A DNA stretch of 64,000 bases from Jaapia argillacea MUCL 33604 (GCA_000697665.1 KL197713.1:1080593-1144592), one strand, 5' to 3'. Shown: positions 1 through 12,308, counted from the stretch's first letter. Notes: a model not told the origin generated them from the sequence alone. Made by a program: numbers and translations.

Positions 1-1808
1 TGTGAAATATGTGTTGCGGATGAGTTCACAGGTGTGTGCATGTGTGTGTAATATTCCAAAGTCAGCACCGTTGGATCTGACACTTCTATGCAGAGCGTTT
101 CTATCAGTATCAGCATCCCAGACTTGTCGCGTCTTTCGACAAAGTCTGCGACGGTGACGCAGAGGCTCCTGGTTATTAGATTTCGAAGCCCTGGCTGAAA
201 GGTTATCACCCTGTTCATTGAACTCCCATCAATTCTTTAAAATAATTGGATGATTCAGATTGGCGATTGCCCAAGCCCAAAATGCACACCTTCTCCCAAC
301 CTGATCCCCCACCCGATGCGCCTGATTACGCCCACCATGTGCGGTGTGAGCACGATGGTCTATCGCAGAATTTCAGCTCGAGGAGAAAGATATCGATTGA
401 AGTAGGCGGATCTTCTTGCTCATGATCGTCTTTGACCACCTCTAGGCTCACAGTCTTCTAAAAATGCTGTTTCCCCAATGGGAGACATTGTCGACAAATT
501 TGCAGCCCTGCATTGTATGCGATGCCATGGTCCATGTTTCGAAGGAGGATAAACGAGAGTTGCGAAGAAAAGCAGAGGAAGAGAAGGTGATAGTCTCGTT
601 TATTGATTCGGTATCGTGAGCTGAGATTGAGTCAGGCCAAACTCAAGCATATGCATGACAATGCGCTAAGCGGCAATACTCGGCTTCTCGAGGACGTTCC
701 TTGTGCCATTCTTCCTGCTACCTTCATTCGGTGCTGGCGACAATGGCTCCTCCGTCCAGCTGAAGCTCCCCGCCCTGATCGCCTTGACAATTCGCAGTTT
801 ATATGCGAGCATGATATGTTGGTTTTGGATCCCAACACATCGGCAGATTTTGATTGCAATGTGGCCCTTGTGAGAAAAACCGACTGGGATATTCTGGAAC
901 ACCTGTGGGTTTTGTCATGTCTTTGTCGACCTTTGTCGTTTTGACTCGGACGTACAAGTTATTCCGCAGGACCCTTCATTTCTCTCGAGAATCAATCTTA
1001 CACGGATGAATTTGGAGCCGTGCGGTGTCGTTTTGTCCACGAGCCTGCTGTTTGTCCCGATTGCCGTGAGAAGAGGTCGGTCGGTTGGTCTGGATCCTTC
1101 GTATTCCCGATTCCTGAACTCGGACTTCTCTAGGAAAGCCAATTTCGAGGAGGCAGCGGTCACCGTTCGCTTGCTAGGCCCAAAAGATGACCCATCAGAG
1201 TGTACTCTTTCCCGTGATCAGGTTAAAGACGTCAAACGTCCTTCTCAGCCAGCCGCGATACTCGGGACTCGTGGAATCAGACAATCTAAGCGGTTACGGC
1301 AAGTAAAAGTTTCCGGGGAAAGGAGAAGGGTGATGATCACAAAAAGTACGACCCTGAAAGATATCAAGTTAAAGGTTCGATCTACTTCCAAGCGTCCTTG
1401 TAAATTCCTCACCGTCCTCCCCGTCAGCTGCAAGACGAGTTTGGTGTGCCGACAATATGTCAGCGCCTGTTCCACCATTCTGTGGAGCTACAAGACAACT
1501 CGGCCACCGTGATGACAATGGGGATCCTGTCAAATGACTTACTTGATCTAAGAGAGGTGTTGGAGGACGAGTCTAACCTCAATTCAGACGCCGAAGGAGG
1601 AAACGATGCGAAGAGACGCCGAGATGAAGGGCGTGGCTTTGGCGGGACCTTACTTGCAGGGTCGGCGACAAGCGACGACGGTGTCAGTGACGGTCTGCAG
1701 AGTCGTGGTTCCACCCCATTGAACAAAGAGGCCCAGCCATGCCCAGTTTGTACCTTCGACAACACACTCGACGCCTCAATTTGCTCAGTATGTGATGCGC
1801 AGCTCTAA
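1..1808 (+). CDS. USP48-type ubiquitin carboxyl-terminal hydrolase, 3' part (5' end lies outside the window)
   Basis: This is the C-terminal portion of a multi-exon deubiquitinase. Spliced by eye, it has a CEICVADEF stretch at 1-31 and then ISKPWLK|DWRL followed by PKMHTFSQPDPPPD, a signature of USP48/plant UBP26 relatives. Two DUSP-like blocks follow (RCEHDGL near 340 and FICEHDML near 800), then a ubiquitin-like segment (KRLRQVKVSGERRRVM, about 1290-1380). The end is a RanBP2-type zinc finger, CPVCTFDN...CSVCDAQL, with the stop at 1806-1808. Recognised introns include 32-93, 202-258, 905-958 and one near 1076-1132. The catalytic Cys/His USP domain would lie upstream and is not seen. Family knowledge: USP48 removes ubiquitin in the nucleus. 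In the simplest reading frame a TAG falls at 177-179; an intron at 126-179 (54 bases, frame-preserving) would remove it. Confidence 0.8.
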
Positions 1809-2007
1809 TTTCTTGGCCAATACCGTTGCTATTGATACATTCGTCATTCAACGATAATTCTATCCCAACACAATTCACAACTAAGTATGGTGCTACGACA
1901 AGAAAGCAATGCGAGTGAGCCAATAAAGTATTCGACAGCCATTATAGCTGCTTCAATGATGCGACGTCCCAGGTTAAAGAAGAAGACGAACCGAAACGAG
2001 AGTCTAT

Positions 2008-5000
2008 TCAAAGAGGTAAATACTCGGGGAGACCCATAGATGGTTGCATTCCGGCCGGGTAGACGGCCGGGTTGTGCATAGCTGGAGGGAAGGGCTGTAA
2101 GGGCAAGGCGCCAACCGGGTGCGGCCTCAACCCGTCATCCATGGGACCGGAAGCAGCAGGAGGTGGCTTTCGGGTCTGCTGTTGCAGAAGGGAGTTGGCC
2201 GTCATGAGAACATCCACCTCGCTCGAAAGGGGTCCCGTCAACTCCACAGCTTGTGCCACTGCTGTTTGGGTGACAACGGACACATCGGTGACTGTGACTT
2301 CTGTGCTTGTTGATTGCGATGGGGGTATTCCAGCTGATATTTGATTCGCCGCCGCGGCGGATTTATCTGCGGCAACTTGGCGAGCCGCTTGAAACACCAC
2401 CTGATGGGCTGCTGCGGCCAGCACATTCGAGGTGTGAGAACTGCCGTCTGGTAGATGGTTCATATCTTTGTCCAAAGCTTGAGCCGTGACTGTCAAAACA
2501 TGTTGCTGCTTTGCAAGGCTCTGTAGCTCTGGCCCAGGTTCATGCAAAGTCCGAGCTGCAACGACTTGAGATTGGGCTTCCTGTGCGACGAGCTGAGCGG
2601 CGGTAGTCAGGACGCGAACGACCTGTGCGTCCTGGGCAACAGATGGGCTGCTTTGTGCGAGCAATGATTGTCGCCGAGATCTACGGTATGTCTTAAGCAA
2701 AGGAGACAAATATGTATGTGGGGCTATACGAACCGAGCTACCGTGGCCTGTGGTAACACAGAGTCACTCGCAACGCGCCTCGTTGGATCAACCAAGGAAG
2801 GTCGGCGAGACCCAGGGTATGCGGAGTCGACGGTTGACATGGGAGCAATGGTGATATGAACCACCTGTGACAATACCTCCTCAGTGCCGTCCTGTAAAAA
2901 CTGAAGGTGAGATGCTGAGTCAGGTCCTGGAGATAGAGTCGGCAAGAAGCCTCACCCTGGCCTCTACTGTAATGTCACAGCTCTGAGCATCTGGCGGTGG
3001 CGTACCAGACAGGGAGTCTTCGTTCCATGATAGCCACATGGGCAACCATGGAGAGGTATACCGGACGGAAGGATTCGAGCGAGCGCCTTGGGGATCCCAA
3101 ATACGGGGGGTCCACGTCCATCGGAGGCCAACATACGCCACACCTGGAGGGGTGCCAGCCAGCCGACGATGAAATGGTCGAAAAATCCAACCCCCCTCAG
3201 CCGCTTTCTTGGCGTCAATGTTCCAAATATGATTCCCCTTCGACTTCGCTTTCTTCCCGTCTTCATTGAACCGAGAAATATAAGGCTGACTCCACAAATA
3301 GTTTCGAACCTAACGAACGAAGCGTGAGGATCACGTAAAATTGGGCTCGCAAGAGTCACACCTTCTTCATCGGAACCTTTTCCTCCGGGTATCCTTGCTG
3401 CGCAAGCTGTTGGAGAGATGAAACTGGACCATCAACCCCACCGGTGGAAAACTCACCTCCTCTAAAAAGGCATTGGTAAAAGCTTGAATGCGGAACTTGA
3501 AAGGCCTAAAATCTGGTGATTCGTCCAGTCGCTGCATTTTCTTCGCCATAAGAGTCTGATGGATGGGTTCGCCCTTCGCGTCCATCGCATCCACTGCGAT
3601 ATGTGGTCAGCATGACCCTACCCCCAAAGACAGATAAAACACGACAACGTACAATTTGAGCATATTTTGTTCAAGAACTCGAAGAATATGCGGTCCACGT
3701 CCGCTCTATACTCCTGAGGCATCTCATTACCTTGACCGCCTCCAGAAGTTGCAGCATTTTCGGTCGAGGAATTGGAGAGCGAACCATTTTCTCGACCTCC
3801 ATACACGAGCGAGGAACGGGTACCATATGGATCCGGAGCATCTCTCCCATATCCGCGCGGAGGAAATCCAGCCCCCGATGAACCTTGGTGGGATTGTACA
3901 TACTCCCATTCGCCATCAGAATCATAATCACCATCAACCTCATTCTCTTGCTCCGGTGGTGAGGACCCAGGGCTCTGTGAGGCCGACAAAGGCGTCGGGC
4001 GAGACTGCCGACGATCGTGAACGTCGGAGGCAGCCGTATCAGAGACGCCGAGAGCAAAAGGTTGGACGTAATTTGATACAGATAGTGAACGGGTTGGACG
4101 AACTATCTGTGGACGGGCGGGACTGGCCGATGCACTCGCGCTCGTCCCAGGGACAGGGGGACGGGACATTTGTGTTTGCATAGGAGAAGTGAAAGGGGGT
4201 GAACCCGTGAGATGCGAGGACGTAGATGGTCCTGGCATGCTAAGACCCTGTAAGTGAATGCCATCAAGGCCGCCTGACAAGGTGTGTTGATGATGAGGGA
4301 ATGAAGACCCCGGTTCAGGCCAAGGTAAGGCAGCGTTGGTGAACTGGGTCATCATATGAGTAGCAGCCATGGAAGATGCCGAGGCGGGGGGTGAATTGAG
4401 ATCGACAGGTGGAAGTACAGACGAGGAAGGAAGATTCATATGAAGGGAATAATTGGAAAGTGTATGCGATTGTTGTTGTTGCAGAAGATTGAGTTCAGAA
4501 TGCATAAGGCCAGCTGGGCTGGGTGGTCGTGAAACGGGTCGTGATGCAGGAGCTGAGGGAAGAAACGCGGATATTACAGCTGAATCCACCATGGCAGAAC
4601 CAGATAACAGCGGAGGCGACGGCGTGGACGCGAGAATCTGAGATGCCGACATACTGATCGTAGAGCGTACAGGGGTGGCGGGTATGTTCGCAGGCGGATC
4701 TTCTTCCTTGGTAAATTTTAGTGCCTTGACTACACGGTCTCCTCCAAGAGAGGAGGCGCAGCGTTTGCGCGAGTTATCTGACAAATCCAGACTATTTTGC
4801 ATGTCCATAGCGACAGGCGCAGGGGCGGCGGGTGGCGTGAAATGATTTGGCGGCGAGGGATGTCGAGATACATCTCCGACACCCACGACTGTTGGCGGGG
4901 AATTGTGGGTTGAAGTCGTCGCCGACAGCGCTTGTGCATCCGGAGACGATTGATCGAGGGGCGGGGAATTCGCATCTGCAAGTCGCGTAGCAGCTATGAG

Positions 5001-5846
5001 CTCAGCCACAAGCGCGATGGTCCTCCGGAGTTCATCTATTCTCATGTTGGCCTCATCACTCTCTCCTCGTGAGCATGCATCACTTGCTGAGCCCGCCGTA
5101 TGCGCGATGCTGCACGAGCAAATCAATATGCGAAATCAAATCAGAGGAGATCACACTCGCTTTTTCAAAATATTCCCAACGACCATAAGATGGGGCCCGC
5201 CTGGCACCTCTGGTGAAGGCTCCTTTCCAACTGCACGGCCATCACCCTCATAATTGGATGGCGGAAACATAAAGTCCAAGTCTGCGGCCGAGGTCGAAGG
5301 CCCACTTCCTGTTGACATGAAATCCATCTGAGAAATAGAGTTGACTAGGGCTAACGACGATGTGGAAGAATCTGACTGAGCATGAATAGGAGCGGTGAGA
5401 TCATCAAGAGCGGAAGCGAGGGAGGACGTGCCAACACTAAACGGCGGCGACAGACCGTTCACCGCAGGGGATGATGAATGTGATAATCCGCTGGAGGTCG
5501 TTGACATTCCAGGCGAGGGATGGAGCCCACCGCGGTGCATGGTGTGACGATCGTCCATCCCAAACAAGCCGGTCGTTGACGGAAAATCAGGAAGAAAAGA
5601 CGGGGCCGAGACCCGTTCGGAGGTCGAGGGCGAGGTCAAAGTATCCATGGCGTCGATGTTCATAGAGGGCACAATCTGGGAGACTTGCATGGGTATGGTC
5701 GTATTTGACGTATCACATTCGTTAGAAAAGATAGGTGTGACATGTGATGTCGGGTTCGGAACTTCTGCGTGAGGAGACGAGGCATGAGGGATGCTAGGAT
5801 CGGTCACCGTTACAGTGCGATGTTCACCATCTTGACCGGAATCCAT
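2008..5846 (-). CDS. Large conserved-looking fungal protein of unknown function with low-complexity ends
   Basis: I do not recognise this protein. The gene has about seven exons. Exon 1 (from ATG 5846) and exon 2 (about 5105 to 3660) encode a long Ser/Pro/Gln-rich, probably disordered region. The middle exons, about 3660 to 2950, encode the only ordered-looking part. It starts VDRIFFEFLNKIC, continues MAKKMQRLDESPDFRPFKF and NAFLEELAQQGYPEEK, then LWSQPYISRFNEDGK, FRPFHRRLAG and GLRWTWTPRIWDPQ. The last exon (2709 to 2008) is Ala/Gln/Val-rich with repeated VxxAA and QxVA patterns and may form a long helix. The mixture of disordered flanks and one conserved block resembles fungal regulatory proteins, but no DNA-binding motif is visible, so that is only a guess. 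Joins such as FLEE|LAQQ and KVPMKK|VRNYLW keep the frame, which supports a real gene. Confidence 0.7.
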
Positions 5847-6938
5847 ATCCGAGGAATGAAATCAGACCACAGTCGATACTGTCGGCCAACAGCGTGAATT
5901 GGAACTCCAGGTTTTGTGTTCGCCGTCCAAGACTGGACGGATCGTTGTGCGGAAAGAAGAGTGGATGGAGTGCCGAGACGCAAAGATTGGGCTGTGGTAC
6001 AGCACGCCTTCAAAGGCACCATTGCGGATCGCATTATTACAGCATCGACGACATAGCAGATTGAGGGACTTACCAAAGAATACAACTGGCTCTGCTCCGA
6101 GAGGGGCTTGAAGAACAAGGGATATATTGAGGACAGAGGGTATCCCCTGAGCAAACGAATGCGAGAATGCAAAGCTAGTGGACAGCTAGGGATAACAGCA
6201 CGAAACAAGACACAGCAGACGACGGGGAAAAGACAAACGCGTTATTATTACGAGTGTCGATGAGAGCACCTGAGTAGCAAGTTCCGTACGACTAAGAAAG
6301 GGTCTGAAACAAAACAGCCTTTCCATCACCTTGAGGCTATCGTCACACCAAAAGTCACGTAACAGATGACCACATTTTGCCGCCCACTCGGTCCTCCTCT
6401 CGTCCTCCTCCATCTTTTCCCGCGTCTTCAATTTGTAGGATATCGGATCGCATTCTAATTATTGCAACATTTTCCCCCTCCATCTACCCAGGGCCCTCCT
6501 CACCACTCGCCACTCGCAATCTCGATCTCCAAATTCATGGATAAGCACCCGTTCATTTCTAGAACAGGACAGGCGAGGCAATTCCGGTTAAACATAAGCT
6601 CAGCCTATCCGACCTTCCTGGGACAAAGAGTCCAACCAAACACAGGTCCCTTGCGCGGTATTTCGCCTTCGGGAACCTTCTGGTAACTTTAATGTCTGGG
6701 AAGTTACTGCGAACATAGTGTGCATGTGAGTCCCATGTCTTCTTTCAAGCACTCACGTCAATCTATCCCTTATCAAAGTTAGAAATTCAATGTAAGCTGA
6801 ATTGATCATGGAGATCTGCGAGCTCGGGCTCGATTCCTACGGGTTTGTAAAAAGGAATGGTCGATATAAACGCACACCGAAAGCGACGGGAAGGAGCACA
6901 GAACAAAGACTCAAATACAGATATAGCCAAGTAGAAAC
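5847..6938. other. Intergenic region upstream of the 2008-5846 gene
   Basis: This stretch lies between the start of the unknown minus-strand gene and the end of LUC7. It has short open frames on both strands (for example 5810-6208 minus), but none resembles a known protein or continues by splicing. It probably holds the promoter and 5' leader of the gene at 5846. No clear TATA box or repeat was seen. Confidence 0.5.
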
Positions 6939-8285
6939 TCAATACCTCCTCCTCCCAGGTGATCGTGAGCGCTCTCGCTCTCTCCGCCGATCACTGACGA
7001 CGCCTATAAGTTAAAACTAAATGTGACAAGGGGGGATGACACGTACTCGTAGCGTGAAGATGCATGCCTTTCGTAACCTCTTTCCCGGTCCCGATCGCGA
7101 TGTTCCTCCCGTGACCGATAGTCTCTTTCCGCCCCTGGACGGGGAGGTTGGCCAGTCGGTGCAACAGGTGCACCACCGACAGCGCTAGGTGGCATCATAG
7201 CCGGTGGCGCCATTTTGCGCTTCTCCCTCTCCTCCTTAAATTGCTTCAACATATTTCGAAGTTCGTGGTAGCCTAGGTGCATCTGGAAGAATTGTGAATT
7301 GTGTTCCGACAGATGTGAGTCCACCATATGGGGATTTCCGGAACCTCAACAAGATGCTCACCTTGCCACCAAAATGATCCGCCAAACGTCTGTCGGAATC
7401 AAGCACTGAGAGATACGCGCCGCAAACATCACAAACACGCAATTTTTGGTGTCCAGATGCTCCTGATGTATCTGTCAGCTGCTGCAACTCTCTCTAGATG
7501 GGCCCCGAAAGTCAGCTTTGCGATGAGATACTATGGCATAGTTTTACGAACCTCTTTGTCTGACTTTTCACTCTTCAGCGCCTCAATGGCCGCCATCTCT
7601 CGCATAGATTCATCAACTTTCCCCTGTTCGCCTATTGCAAAAGTGAGCACATGGTGTCGAAATGAGCTTGGAGGAGACTCGCCTAGAGTCTCAATCTTCT
7701 CCGTTCCTCCTTGAATAGCCAATTCGATTTCCGCGATTTCCCTCATCTGTAACGCACAAGTAAGCAACGGACCGGCTCAAGATAAATGAAACAAACCAGA
7801 TTGGTGGTCTTTGCGTTCTCTTCTGGTGTCTTCTCCAATCTCCTATGCGCCGCTCGAATCCTACGGTCACATTCATCCACGAAGGTATAGATGTTGTTTT
7901 CATACTCCATCTGGAACTTGGCAAAGATGGGATCACTGGGGTTCGCTTCTTTTGCTGCCACGAATTCGGTTTTTAATCGTTCCGTGTGGGATTTGGGGCA
8001 TGCACCCAAATCCATTTTCTGCAACAGCGGTGGTTCAGTGGTTAGGACAGGGGGCTCTGAATGATAGTATTCCCACCGTATTGGTGAACAGCGTGTGGGG
8101 ACATGTGCCGCACAAGAAGTTTCTGCACACTTTATCGTCTGACCAATGCAAGTTCGCGTTTGCTACCCCCATGGCCTCTGGACCCATCATTTGCTGGCGT
8201 GCAACTCGTTAGACCGAGCGCCGCAAGGTATAGTCATATACCTTACCTCTAGCAGCTTCCGCTGCATTTCTGCGAGGCGACCCAT
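6939..8285 (-). CDS. LUC7: LUC7-like U1 snRNP-associated splicing factor
   Basis: LUC7 sits in the U1 snRNP and helps select 5' splice sites in the nucleus. The start ATG 8285 gives MGRLAEMQRKLLE, followed after an intron by QLMGPEAMGVAN. The first zinc finger is CRNFLCGTCPH..LF plus MDLGACPKSH, a CCCH type. A coiled-coil region follows (RRIRAAHRRLEKTPEEN). The second finger is VCDVCGAYLSVLDSDRRLADHFGGK, the C2H2-type LUC7 finger, and it is followed by MHLGYHELR. The tail is Arg-rich: after an acceptor CAG near 7006, the final exon reads DDRRRERERSRSPGRRRY and stops at 6939. The RS/RE tail is typical of metazoan and basidiomycete LUC7-like proteins and is absent from the short yeast protein. 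About seven short introns. Identity is very secure; exact small exons near 8100-8250 are less so. Confidence 0.92.
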
Positions 8286-9005
8286 TTCGGCGTGGCTTGA
8301 AGAATAGCAAGGAGTAAGGTGTTCCGAGGTGTTGAGTGGACGAACGCGAGCGTCAGACAAGAGCGCTGAGGAAAGCTTTGCACATGTTTGTGTCCAAAAC
8401 ATAGACTCAAAAGCAGGGCGTCATTGTAACAACTAGTCAACACCCCGAAACTCCTCCGGCCAGACAAACATATCATGTACTCCGCCACCCGCCAACGATA
8501 CGCCCAACGCCAATGAACTTGTTACTCACTCACAATACAACTTGATTGCCAGTGGAACCACTCCTAGATTTTTCATCTCAGTATCAGCGAGATTACGACC
8601 GGCCAATGGTATCCACAGGAACCTCAAAAACAAGGGAACAGCTTTCATCGCAACGTGGAATGGAAAACGTGAGCATGAGGTTACATCCATATCTACCTGC
8701 TTACTATCAATGTAACTTGTATACATACGTATCATTACCATTTTCATGATCATATCTTCCATAAGCAAGTGAGGATCATTGTGTAGACCGGAGTCGGGGA
8801 TGGCCGCTGGCCGCCGTTACAATAGTAAGTAGACAAGCAGGTAGGAATAGCGAAATATACAGTACTGAACGCTTGATATGATTGCCGCACACTAGGAGCC
8901 ATGGTATGATGATTATATGGAGGAATGTACTTCACCAGGAAAGAGAAGAGGGGGGACATAGACATCGAGAGCCGAGCATGACGAATGGTGAATCCAATGA
9001 TAAGA
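8286..9005. other. Intergenic region between LUC7 and the J-domain gene
   Basis: It contains the LUC7 promoter and the 3' end of the J-domain gene. Short open frames exist (for example 8526-8768 minus, Met-rich), but no protein family, splice-linked exon chain, RNA gene or repeat could be supported. Confidence 0.45.
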
Positions 9006-10973
9006 TCACGTAGTAGGAGCAGGGCCTCCGCGACCGCGTCCACGGCCTCTGCCTCTGCCTCTGCCTCTGCCACCCCATCCCCTCCCGCCACCACGGCCAT
9101 TGGGAACGGCCTGAGGGTCATGGCCGTTCGTCTGCGAGTCCTGTCGTGGCTGCTTGTAAAAGTTTCGTCGGTTTTGCTGTTGTTGTGGAGGTCGGTCTGC
9201 AGATGGGGAGCGAGCGGATTCTGGAGATGGAGCGGATGAGCGCGAGTTCTGACTGTCGGGAGGAGAAGTCTTAAGAGCGGGTTTGGGCTTCTTCGTCCTT
9301 CCATTCGTCGGCGGCGATGGTTCGACGTTCTGTGTGGTGAGTTTAGGAGTAAGGGGAGGTGTCAGACCGCCATAGGTTGTCAGGAGATTGCGAATCTCGT
9401 CGAACTTGTCCTCCTCCCGTTTGGAGGACTTTTTACCCAATCTCGAGGACAAATAAGTCCTCCCTTCAGCAGAACAGATCCACGTCCAGGCATCACTGAT
9501 TTCGACCCGTTCACATATCTTCTTATCGAGGATCATCCAGACGGCTTCGGGTTCGCAGGATTCGATGGCCAATCTGAGCACCGACCGGGAGTCTGGGGCC
9601 CTATAGATGCGACGCGACTCCGCATCCTCCGGCGGATATGCTTCGAAGAAATGCTTGAGCACTGGTAAATGACCAAGCTGCAAGGCGGTGTGGAAGGCAG
9701 TCATATCCTCGGAGTTACGTTCCTCAGGATCCGCACCTGCTTGTCGCTTAGTGGACATAGCTCGGCAAAAATCAGACACATACTATGAGAATCCAGCCAC
9801 TCAACCAATTCCACGTTCCCATTGCGTGAGGCAATGTGTAATAGTGTCTCCAGCGGATCCTTAGGAGGTGACTTCACAAACTCTCCACACCCATCCCTTA
9901 TTTCCCCGCCGGCAGCATCAACATCATCTTCCCAGACGCCTTTCTTAACTTTGTCTGCACTATTCTGCCTCGCAGCGGCGAACACGGCGGAGCGAAGGGT
10001 CTGAACACGCTCCTGTTGGGCACGTGCTGCTTTGGCTGCCGACTTGCGCGACGCTTCGGCTTGCGCCTTTTTAGTATCAGACTTCTCCTTCTGTCGTCGC
10101 TCAGCCTCCAACCTGTCTGTACATTGTCATATGAGCAGTTAGAAGAGCCCGACCGATTACGACAAGGTGACAACAAACCTCTTTCGCGCTCCTTCTCTCG
10201 CGCTATCCGGCGAGCGGCATCGTCTCTTTTCCTCCGCTCTTCTGCCGCCTGCTGCTCTTCTCGTGTGCGACGTAGGCGAGCTTGGAATTCTTCCTGTGTT
10301 TCAGTTTCAGTTTCATGATGGAAGTAGCCATGTCCTGCAAAGTATATCATTCAATAAATGTAAGAGAATTCGTACACGTGGACTTGCGCATGTTGGCATA
10401 TCGTCGATTAGCTCTCCCCCTCAGGAGTTCCTCAAATAAGAACCTGCAATGTATAAGAATCAGTCCAGATCACGATAACTGGGTGAACACACATGTAGAA
10501 ACCCATATCATCGTAGTCAGAATCGTCTTCATCGTCAGAGTACCCATCGTAATCATCGTATTCGTCGTCGTCATCATAGCTGCCAAACCCAGGGAAGCCA
10601 AAGCCATGCGAATGCGAATGGCTGTGGCTATGACCGCAGGAGTGGCGCTGAGGGCCAGACGGCCTATCCAGATGTTTCAGAAGTACATTGTAAGCCTCGC
10701 TTAATCGTTGAAACTGAGCGGTGGCATTTTCATCTCCAGGGTTCTTGTCTGGATGCGTACGCAACGCAGCCTGGATAGAAATTATGGTGAACGACGATTC
10801 CAGCAACCATGCGTGTTCCGCACCTGTTTGTAAGTACTCTTGATCACTTCGATGGAGGCGCCCTAACAAAATCATCGGTGTCAAGAACCCATAGGGGGGA
10901 TGATCAGGATACACACCTCTTCAATACCAAGAACCTCGTATGCCTCCCTAACTGTCGAGTGCTTATGTACCAT
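9006..10973 (-). CDS. J-domain protein with ankyrin-like repeats and an RG-rich tail
   Basis: The start ATG 10973 gives MVHKHSTVREAYEVLGIEE. Two short introns later the J domain continues GASIEVIKSTYKQ|AALRTHPDKNPGD and QRLSEAYNVLLKHLD. The HPD triad that stimulates Hsp70 is intact. A His/Ser run and a strongly acidic Asp/Tyr stretch follow. Next comes a long charged helix (REEQQAAEERRKRDDAARRI and KEKSDTKKAQAEASRK). Ankyrin-like repeats follow (LETLLHIASRNGNVELVEWL, then TAFHTALQLGHLPVLKHF and SVLRLAIESCEPEAVWMIL). A Pro/Ser-rich linker leads to a C-terminus of alternating Gly-Arg, ending GGPAPTT at 9006. The organisation suggests a co-chaperone that also contacts RNA or ribosomes through its basic tail, but that is inference. 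It recalls zuotin-type proteins in having a charged helix, yet it lacks the SANT domains of human DNAJC2. Confidence 0.82.
9045..9071 (+). repeat. GCCTCT hexanucleotide repeat inside the RG-tail codons
   Basis: About four and a half perfect copies of GCCTCT occur here. On the minus strand they encode the alternating Arg-Gly tail of the J-domain protein. This is a likely site of length variation between strains. Confidence 0.85.
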
Positions 10974-11427
10974 CGTGCTGCACGAAGCCTTTCGTAAGGG
11001 GTGTAGGGCCAAAAAGTCGCGCGTAAATGAGACGCGCCTGCCGTCAAAGACAAAAATAGACAAACACCGACAAAGTTCGCCGAAATTGGATGCTGTGGCA
11101 GACGGCCAAGCTTTGTGCACCTTGAACCACGACCACCAAAGCAACAGGAAAGGCCCAAGCTTCGCCTTGAGTCACATCGAGCTTGGATACCCACTATCAG
11201 TGCTGTTATTTTGGCTTTGATCCCACCTCTATTTAATTCCACACGTGACCCGCCCACATACAGCGCAAATTATGAAAAAGTTCAGCATGGAATCTGTGGA
11301 TGCATTCATGCTTTGGCCATCGCTCGCTTTCACGCCCACCTCTGTGGATATATAAGCCACGGTTTCTTTCCGGTATGTTCCACCAAACACAACTTCCAAC
11401 TCCTCACACCCTCATCATCGTCGCGCA
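10974..11427. promoter_or_regulatory. Divergent promoter region with a TATA box at 11349-11356
   Basis: This lies between the start of the J-domain gene (minus) and the start of the 11428 gene (plus). TATATAAG at 11349-11356 sits about 72 bases before the plus-strand ATG, a plausible core promoter. No coding exon could be supported here. Confidence 0.5.
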
Positions 11428-12308
11428 ATGTCTCAATATCCGTTCCCTCCAAACCCCAACCAGCCTCAGTATGGTTATATACAACCCCAACACCTGTTGA
11501 TCCCAGCCAACTCTGGATATACGGTGCGAGATGGATGGATTGATCCTCCGTTCAATGGATTGACTGGGTTTCACCTGCTAGCCTTACCAACCTTATCCCA
11601 CCCAATCGACTTCTGACCAGCTACACCCTGTGCAAATCATTGGCAACATATATGGGACAGCTCATCTGGCTCCCAATCTTCCCGCACCCTCGGGCCCACA
11701 GAAGATTCGCGTGTCCGTCCCGATGCACACTGACCGTGATCTGGGAACGGTCCTCCCATCCACTCGACCCATCACATTTACCTTCCGAGGCCAGCCAGTC
11801 CGCCTCTGCGAATACCTAAACCCCAAATGCGGTCCGCTCGATAACCCTCAGGACAAGATGTCCACGATCTCCCTCGATAAATTCTTCAGGTTCTGTGTTC
11901 GCGTAAGCGCTTACCCTTCGGTTTCCCAATGCCCGCGCTGACAATTGGTATCCAGTGGCCTGGGTTTGTTACTTTCCCTCCAAAGCCAGTCCACAAGGAG
12001 CTCACTCGTATCGAGATGCTCCAACGTGTCGCCCTCTACTTCCACGAGTTGTTCGAGAGGGAGTTGGCCGAGCAACAGAAAGCGGTATGGAAATTTAGTG
12101 TCCATCGTGGTCTGAACCCTTACTCAAGTTCGTACCACAGGGACGACATAAGACTCCCCTCCACCTAGCAAATATTACACCTGACCAGAAACGCTTCGCG
12201 ATCAGGAAGTCTTCTGGAATATCGTATCAAGATGTCTGGATCAAGGGTATGCAGAGAGCGCACACCGGGTCCTGGTTCGCACTGTTGGAGGTGGATATGA
12301 AGGCTTAA
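11428..12308 (+). CDS. Conserved-looking hypothetical protein, about 230 residues
   Basis: I do not recognise this family. There are four exons. The N-terminus is Pro/Gln/Tyr-rich (MSQYPFPPNPNQPQYGY), followed after an intron (about 11533-11579) by PYQPYPTQSTSDQLHP. The ordered part begins VQIIGNIYGTAHLAP and KIRVSVPMHTDRDLGTVLPS, then TFTFRGQPVRLCEYL and SLDKFFRFCVR|WPGFVTFPP. The end is HLANITPDQKRFAIRKSSG and HTGSWFALLEVDMKA with the stop at 12306-12308. All joins keep the frame and the last residues look like a packed domain end, so the gene is probably real. The Pro/Gln-rich start resembles promoters of self-association, but no function is claimed. Confidence 0.7.

Noticed and set aside
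5810-6208. 132-residue minus-strand frame upstream of the unknown gene
   Set aside because: No similarity, odd composition and no splice link to the gene; most likely leader or promoter sequence.
8750-9304. 184-residue minus-strand frame
   Set aside because: It overlaps the J-domain coding region in another frame and has the repetitive composition expected of a shadow of the RG tail.
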